Of a DNA stretch of 64,000 nucleotides, positions 59,701 through 64,000 are shown piece after piece. A model generated the notes under the pieces. The model had not been told where the DNA came from, searched no databases, and was given only the letters and a program-made list of their open reading frames with translations. The translations under genes were made by a program, and so were the position numbers. The stretch is from Oscillospiraceae bacterium (GTDB lineage Bacteria > Bacillota > Clostridia > Oscillospirales > Acutalibacteraceae): positions 310,001 to 374,000 of the forward strand of contig CADARP010000001.1 in NCBI GenBank assembly GCA_902790325.1, in the 5' to 3' direction. Position 1 is the stretch's first letter. Each line of letters starts with the position of its first letter.

Positions 59701-61221
59701 ATGAAAAAATACGCTCGTATATCTGTTGTATGGACCGCTTGTTTATGTCTGCTGTTGAGCGGGTGCGCTGTGCAGACCGTGAAACAGCCGTTGTCGGAAA
59801 GCGCCTTCAACGAAGCATCGGCATCCGCTTCCTACGATCATGGAACAAGCGATATGCCGGTCGAAGTGAACGATTCCGATTTCATCACACCTGAAGGATT
59901 TACAACCACCGCACCGCCTTCCCGGACAGAGTCCACATCTCCTTCTGCCGACGCAGGCGCCGTTCTCTCCGAAACGTCGGCAGCTTCTTCCACACGCATT
60001 ACCCAAACCGTCTCCCCTTCCGCGCCCGCATCCGCAGCCGCACGACCGACCGTATCCGCTTCCGGAACGACTGCACCGTCTTCCTCCGTACCCGTGCCCG
60101 TTCCGCAGGCAAGCACAAACGAGATCCGTGCCGTATGGATCAGCTATCTGGATTTCTCATCATTGACCAAGGACAGATCGGAAAAAGCATTCCGAAACAT
60201 CGCAGGCAGCATGATCCGGAATATCCGCGACGGCAGAATGAACACGGTATTCCTGCAGGTACGTCCCGCTTCCGACGCCATGTACCGTTCGTCCCTGTAC
60301 CCGTATTCCGCATACATATCCGGAACGGAGGGAAAGGATCCCGGTTACGATGCGTTGGCAATTTTTTGCGACTGCGCAAAGCAGGCCGGCCTGTCCGTCC
60401 ATGCATGGATCAATCCGTTCCGTGTCGGCGACGCTTCCAAATTCGATCAAAAAGCTGCGTCGAACCCGGCAAAACAGATCCTGTCAGACAATGACCCAAA
60501 CAACGACGCCCGCATCGTGCGCGTGGGCGGTTCGCTCTATTTTGACCCCGCCGATCCGGAAAACCAGCAGTTGATTCTTGCCGGTGTGCGCGAACTTCTG
60601 CAAAACTATGCGATCGGCGGCATACACATCGACGACTATTTCTATCCCTCCACAGATCTGTTTATCGACCAAAAAGACTACGATGCATATATTGCGCAGG
60701 GCGGCACGGAAGCACGGGCAGATTGGCGGCGTACGCAAATCAATACACTGGTCTCTTCCATGTACACATGCGTCAAATCCTTTGGCAGTCAAAAGATCTT
60801 CAGCATCAGTCCCGCGATGGAGATCGAAAAGAACCGATCGACCATGTATGCCGACGTCGCTCGCTGGGCATCGTACGGCGGATACTGCGACTGGCTGATC
60901 CCGCAGGTTTACGTCGGCTTCTCCAATCAGACGCACCCGTTCCGCGAAACGGTACGGGAGTGGTTGTCGCTCAAAAGATCCGCCAGTGTACGCCTGCTGT
61001 TCGGGCTTGCCGCTTACAAGTGCGGAACCGAGGATAAATATGCCGGTTCCGGCAGCAGAGAATGGATCGAAAACACAGACATTCTGTCTCGCCAGATCGC
61101 CTTTTTGCGCTCCTTTGACGGCAGTTCGGGGTTTGCGTTGTTCTCGTATGCGTATACTTTTGGCGAAAAAATGTCGAATAATTCTAAATTAGAAATGAAA
61201 AGTGTAATCAATATGTTATAA
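59701..61221 (+). CDS. GHL10-family glycosyl hydrolase-like lipoprotein (DigH/YngK type)
   Basis: The 506-residue protein is a predicted lipoprotein (LLSGC, Cys22) with a Ser/Thr/Pro-rich linker (about 60-138) and a GHL10 (DUF187) TIM-barrel: EIRAVWISYLDF, NTVFLQVRPASDAMY, HAWINPFRV, GIHIDDYFYPS and WLIPQVYVGF. The E. coli relative DigH cuts glycan strands already stripped of peptides by amidases. A large amidase gene follows, which supports a wall-degrading partnership. GAGGTG precedes the start. No terminator lies before the next gene. Confidence 0.88.
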   Translation: MKKYARISVVWTACLCLLLSGCAVQTVKQPLSESAFNEASASASYDHGTSDMPVEVNDSDFITPEGFTTTAPPSRTESTSPSADAGAVLSETSAASSTRITQTVSPSAPASAAARPTVSASGTTAPSSSVPVPVPQASTNEIRAVWISYLDFSSLTKDRSEKAFRNIAGSMIRNIRDGRMNTVFLQVRPASDAMYRSSLYPYSAYISGTEGKDPGYDALAIFCDCAKQAGLSVHAWINPFRVGDASKFDQKAASNPAKQILSDNDPNNDARIVRVGGSLYFDPADPENQQLILAGVRELLQNYAIGGIHIDDYFYPSTDLFIDQKDYDAYIAQGGTEARADWRRTQINTLVSSMYTCVKSFGSQKIFSISPAMEIEKNRSTMYADVARWASYGGYCDWLIPQVYVGFSNQTHPFRETVREWLSLKRSASVRLLFGLAAYKCGTEDKYAGSGSREWIENTDILSRQIAFLRSFDGSSGFALFSYAYTFGEKMSNNSKLEMKSVINML

Positions 61222-61222
61222 T
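61214..61222 (+). promoter_or_regulatory. Extended -10 promoter candidate for amidase gene
   Basis: TGTTATAAT at 61214-61222, a perfect -10 with TGn extension, overlapping the last codons of the GHL10 gene and 55 bases upstream of the amidase start. The -35 region is weak. Confidence 0.45.
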
Positions 61223-61277
61223 TGTAATGAATTTGTAATTCATCGTCAAAAGACACAGAAATCGAGGAACATTCGAT

Positions 61278-64000
61278 ATGCATACAACGAACAAAAAAAT
61301 CCTGATCGGTGTGCTGACCATTGTCCTGACCGCGGTCTGTGTGATCAGCGGCATGCTGTTGAGCGGGCATATGCCCGGAAAGGCAGAAGAATCCGTGACC
61401 GTCCCGACGACCGAACGCGTGATCGAACCGCTTCCGGTCGGCAAAAAGGCCGAACTGCCGAAAGCTGTCCGCGGCACAAAAGTGTTCGCCTCGGAAGAGA
61501 TCGACGGCTCCGCGGCGGAGAAGATGCAGAAGATCGCGCAAAGCGGTTTCAACAGTATTCTGCTGCTGAAATCCAAAACGGCTCCCGCCTTTTCCGCACA
61601 GGATGATCCGTCCGCATTGACCCAACTGATCCGGGATGCGCGCAGCGTAGGATTGTACACGGCGGTCATAATGAACGACGATACCCCCGATGCGGTCGCG
61701 CTCTTCGCAAGCGGCTGCGGTGCGGACGCTCTGGTTTTGTCCGGTCTGTTTGAGAAAAGCCGAACGCAGGCGCTCGACGCACTGCGGGACACAATCCTCG
61801 CCTATGAAACTGCCATATCCGGCACGCAGGTAAGCGCGCTGCTGTGGGACATCCCGTTCGATGCACGCGTTTCAGCGGAAAACGCCGGCATTCTGACCGC
61901 CTTCTCTGTCGCGCTGCAGGACGCGAAATACACCGGAATGTACGTCTCTTCCGACGTTTCCGGCGATGCATTTGCGTCTGCCGCCGACAGTTGGCTCTCC
62001 TACGCCGACAAGCAGACGATCTGGTTCGGACTGTCGGACAAAGTCAAGGGCGAGAAAAAAGGCTTCGGTCATATTGAAGACGCGTTTTCGCAGGCGTCAT
62101 CTTTGCTGAAATTGGAAACAGAGCAGTCGCCTGTCTCGTTTGTTTTTGCACCGTATGACACATTTGCTTCCGATCCGGAATGCACAAAGATCGTGCAGAG
62201 CTGCATGGCGCAGGGATTCGTGCCCGACAGCTATCTGAAAACTTTCAAGGTGACCAATCTCAGCGGCACGTCCCTGACGACCACGGAGTCCAAGATCACG
62301 TTCATCGGCGAATGCAATCCGACATATCCCCTATCGTGCAGCGGAAAGAACGTCCCGGTCACGGACGACGGCTTTTTCTCTGTCGAGTACGACTTGAAAG
62401 TCGGCAGCAATAAATTCGACTTTTCCTGCGACGGAAAAACATACAGCTACAATGTGCAGTACAATCTTGACCTGATCCGCAGCATCTCGCCTTCCGGTAC
62501 GCTGCAGACGCCCGGCGGCAGCGCGCTGGAGATCTCTGTCGTCGCGCACCGCAACGCAACGGTCTACGCCACACTCAACGGCGCAAAGATCTCCTTGGTC
62601 GGCAGCAACGCATTGCTGTCCGATTCGGACAGCGGGCACATGGACACTTCCTCGGACTATGTCACATTCACAGGCAAATATAATCTGCCCGAAAGCACTT
62701 CCAAAAGCATGTCGCTCGGCTCGATCAAGGCTTTCGCTTCCTATCAGAACGTTTCCGATTCCATCACAGGCGCAAGCGTGATTGTGACGGCAACCGAAAA
62801 GGTTGAAGCGCTTCCTGTTGTGGAGACGCCGGTATCAACGACCTTCGGCACGACATCCACGACCGAATCCACAACCGAATCCACGACAGCCAAAGAAGAC
62901 GAGCAGTCCGAATCGACCGACGACCTGTCCGAATCCGGTTCCGAAGGCGATACTGCCTCATCGTCGTCAACAACGACGACTACAACCACGACAACGACCA
63001 CAGCCGCGAAGAAACTCGATCCCCCGCTGACGCCGTACAATTACAACGGCATTCCCGGCACAAAGCGGATGTGCAAGATCAAAACATATTACACCGAAAC
63101 GATGCCGCTCTCGCCGCTGAACGATTTGTCCGTTCCGTTGACGACGCCTCTGCCGATCGGTACGTTCGATTTCATTACGGGCGAAAGCAGCTTCGATAAA
63201 TACACGTATTACAATCTCGGCTCCGGCAGACGCGTATACCGCAAAGACGTCGAGGTCATTGAAAAAGGCTACGCCATGCCGGCGAATGTGCTGACGCTGG
63301 TGAACTCCGGCACTTCTTCGGGCAAGACGAACATCGACCTGCACTTGAAGTGGAAAGTTCCGTACAATTCGGTTCTGAATGGTCAAAGATACATCAACGA
63401 TCCGAAAAACAAGCGTGAATACGCAGTCTCCTCCTTGAGCGCCAAGAGTCTGGACATCACATTCTATTACACGGCGGAGGCGATCGGACAGCCGAACGTC
63501 TCGGCCAGCGGTGTTGTCAGCAGCTGCGAATGGGTGCAGTCTTCGTCCGCGCAGACGTGCACATTGCGTCTGTATCTGCGTTCCGCCTCCCGCTTCTACG
63601 GCTACTCGATCGGTTACAATGCCGACGATACGCTGCATATCTCCATCAAGGAAAAGGGTTCCGATTCCATTTCCGGCAAGACCGTAATGCTTGACCCGGG
63701 TCATGGCGGTTCGGACGGCGGCGCTCCCTGTGCGGTCAACGGCAGCACCTATAACGAAGCAAAAATCGCGTTGGCAATCGCCGAAAAGGTCAGAACAAAA
63801 CTGCAGGGAATGGGCGCATCCGTTCTCATGACGCGCACCTCCAACTCCGATCTGACGCTTGTCGACCGCAAACGCATGGCGCGGCAGAATAATCCGGACG
63901 TTTTTGTCAGCATCCATTTGGACGCCGCCGCTTCCTCCACAGGCTACGGCACGACAGCGTTCTATTACCGGCCGTTCTCTTATGCGCTTGCCAAATCTAT
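61278..64000 (+). CDS. Large modular N-acetylmuramoyl-L-alanine amidase (3' end cut by window)
   Basis: At least 907 residues, open to the window end. Order: signal/anchor (about 7-30), a region resembling a degenerate GHL/GH18-type barrel (about 65-320), a beta-rich domain (320-510), a Ser/Thr/Glu-rich linker with a run of 12 threonines (about 520-575), another beta domain (580-790) and an Amidase_3 domain from about 797 with VMLDPGHGGSDGG (zinc His), NEAKIALAIAEK (zinc Glu) and VSIHLDA (zinc His). The catalytic C-terminus lies outside. It probably acts with the GHL10 lipoprotein upstream. Confidence 0.85.
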   Translation, partial: MHTTNKKILIGVLTIVLTAVCVISGMLLSGHMPGKAEESVTVPTTERVIEPLPVGKKAELPKAVRGTKVFASEEIDGSAAEKMQKIAQSGFNSILLLKSKTAPAFSAQDDPSALTQLIRDARSVGLYTAVIMNDDTPDAVALFASGCGADALVLSGLFEKSRTQALDALRDTILAYETAISGTQVSALLWDIPFDARVSAENAGILTAFSVALQDAKYTGMYVSSDVSGDAFASAADSWLSYADKQTIWFGLSDKVKGEKKGFGHIEDAFSQASSLLKLETEQSPVSFVFAPYDTFASDPECTKIVQSCMAQGFVPDSYLKTFKVTNLSGTSLTTTESKITFIGECNPTYPLSCSGKNVPVTDDGFFSVEYDLKVGSNKFDFSCDGKTYSYNVQYNLDLIRSISPSGTLQTPGGSALEISVVAHRNATVYATLNGAKISLVGSNALLSDSDSGHMDTSSDYVTFTGKYNLPESTSKSMSLGSIKAFASYQNVSDSITGASVIVTATEKVEALPVVETPVSTTFGTTSTTESTTESTTAKEDEQSESTDDLSESGSEGDTASSSSTTTTTTTTTTTAAKKLDPPLTPYNYNGIPGTKRMCKIKTYYTETMPLSPLNDLSVPLTTPLPIGTFDFITGESSFDKYTYYNLGSGRRVYRKDVEVIEKGYAMPANVLTLVNSGTSSGKTNIDLHLKWKVPYNSVLNGQRYINDPKNKREYAVSSLSAKSLDITFYYTAEAIGQPNVSASGVVSSCEWVQSSSAQTCTLRLYLRSASRFYGYSIGYNADDTLHISIKEKGSDSISGKTVMLDPGHGGSDGGAPCAVNGSTYNEAKIALAIAEKVRTKLQGMGASVLMTRTSNSDLTLVDRKRMARQNNPDVFVSIHLDAAASSTGYGTTAFYYRPFSYALAKS

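Noticed and set aside
58708-64000. A complete sporulation sigma cluster continuing to sigG
   Set aside because: The genes after sigE are a nuclease, a GHL10 lipoprotein and an amidase; none has sigma factor regions.

Overview
The window looks like a chromosomal segment of a spore-forming, low-to-mid GC Gram-positive of the class Clostridia. Gene content suggests an Oscillospirales/Ruminococcaceae-type gut bacterium, but this is inference because no rRNA gene is present. Evidence: a PolC-type replicase, sporulation genes (spoIID, spoIIM, cwlD, spoIIGA, sigE), a RicT/DarA/HolB cluster as in Firmicutes, sigma-A-like promoters, strong GGAGG ribosome sites, and gut-type glycosidases (GH2, GH27). 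Most genes have mid-50s GC by eye. A short AT-rich patch near 52.1-52.7 kb stands out.

Layout. 0-11 kb, mostly plus: end of a DnaC-like helicase loader, GH2 glycosidase, DUF1015 protein, spoIID (minus), citrate synthase, a membrane protein, an AEC transporter, a QueG-like Fe-S protein, then darA-holB-ricT and a small ferredoxin. 11-24 kb, minus: an O-acetylation pair (DHHW protein plus MBOAT), an M20 peptidase, polC with gtrA and a phosphoesterase upstream, and an SPFH/NfeD pair. 24-31 kb, plus: class A PBP, ruvX, VanZ-like, cwlD, radA and a Xer recombinase with a dif-like palindrome in front of it. 31-37 kb, minus: spoIIM, aminotransferase, GH27 alpha-galactosidase, yitT, mini-RNase III and obg; the last five appear to form one operon read from obg. 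37-40.7 kb: an MFS transporter, a DUF975-like membrane protein and a PucR-type regulator.

40.8-48.4 kb is the most distinctive block: ftsE, ftsX, three tandem coiled-coil M23 endopeptidases and an S41-family protein that has lost both catalytic residues. 48-52 kb, minus: an ECF sigma factor with a putative membrane anti-sigma factor, then a padR-DUF1700-DUF4097-ylmH operon. 52.1-53 kb: two small AT-rich genes, three terminator-like hairpins, a truncated tRNA piece and tRNA-Pro(CGG). 53-57 kb, minus: a zinc-ribbon/propeller membrane protein, a cyclophilin and a phosphohexomutase. 57-64 kb, plus: spoIIGA-sigE behind a spoIIG-like long-spacer promoter, a DEDDh exonuclease, a DigH-like GHL10 lipoprotein and a large modular amidase cut by the window end.

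The main theme is envelope growth, division and engulfment. FtsEX probably gates the three M23 enzymes. PBP1A builds the wall. SpoIID, SpoIIM, CwlD and probably the GHL10/amidase pair remodel it. SigE, whose gene is in the window, probably drives several of these genes. The strongest candidates for unusual biology are the FtsEX/triple-M23/pseudoprotease module, the dif-like site beside the recombinase gene, and the GHL10-amidase pair.
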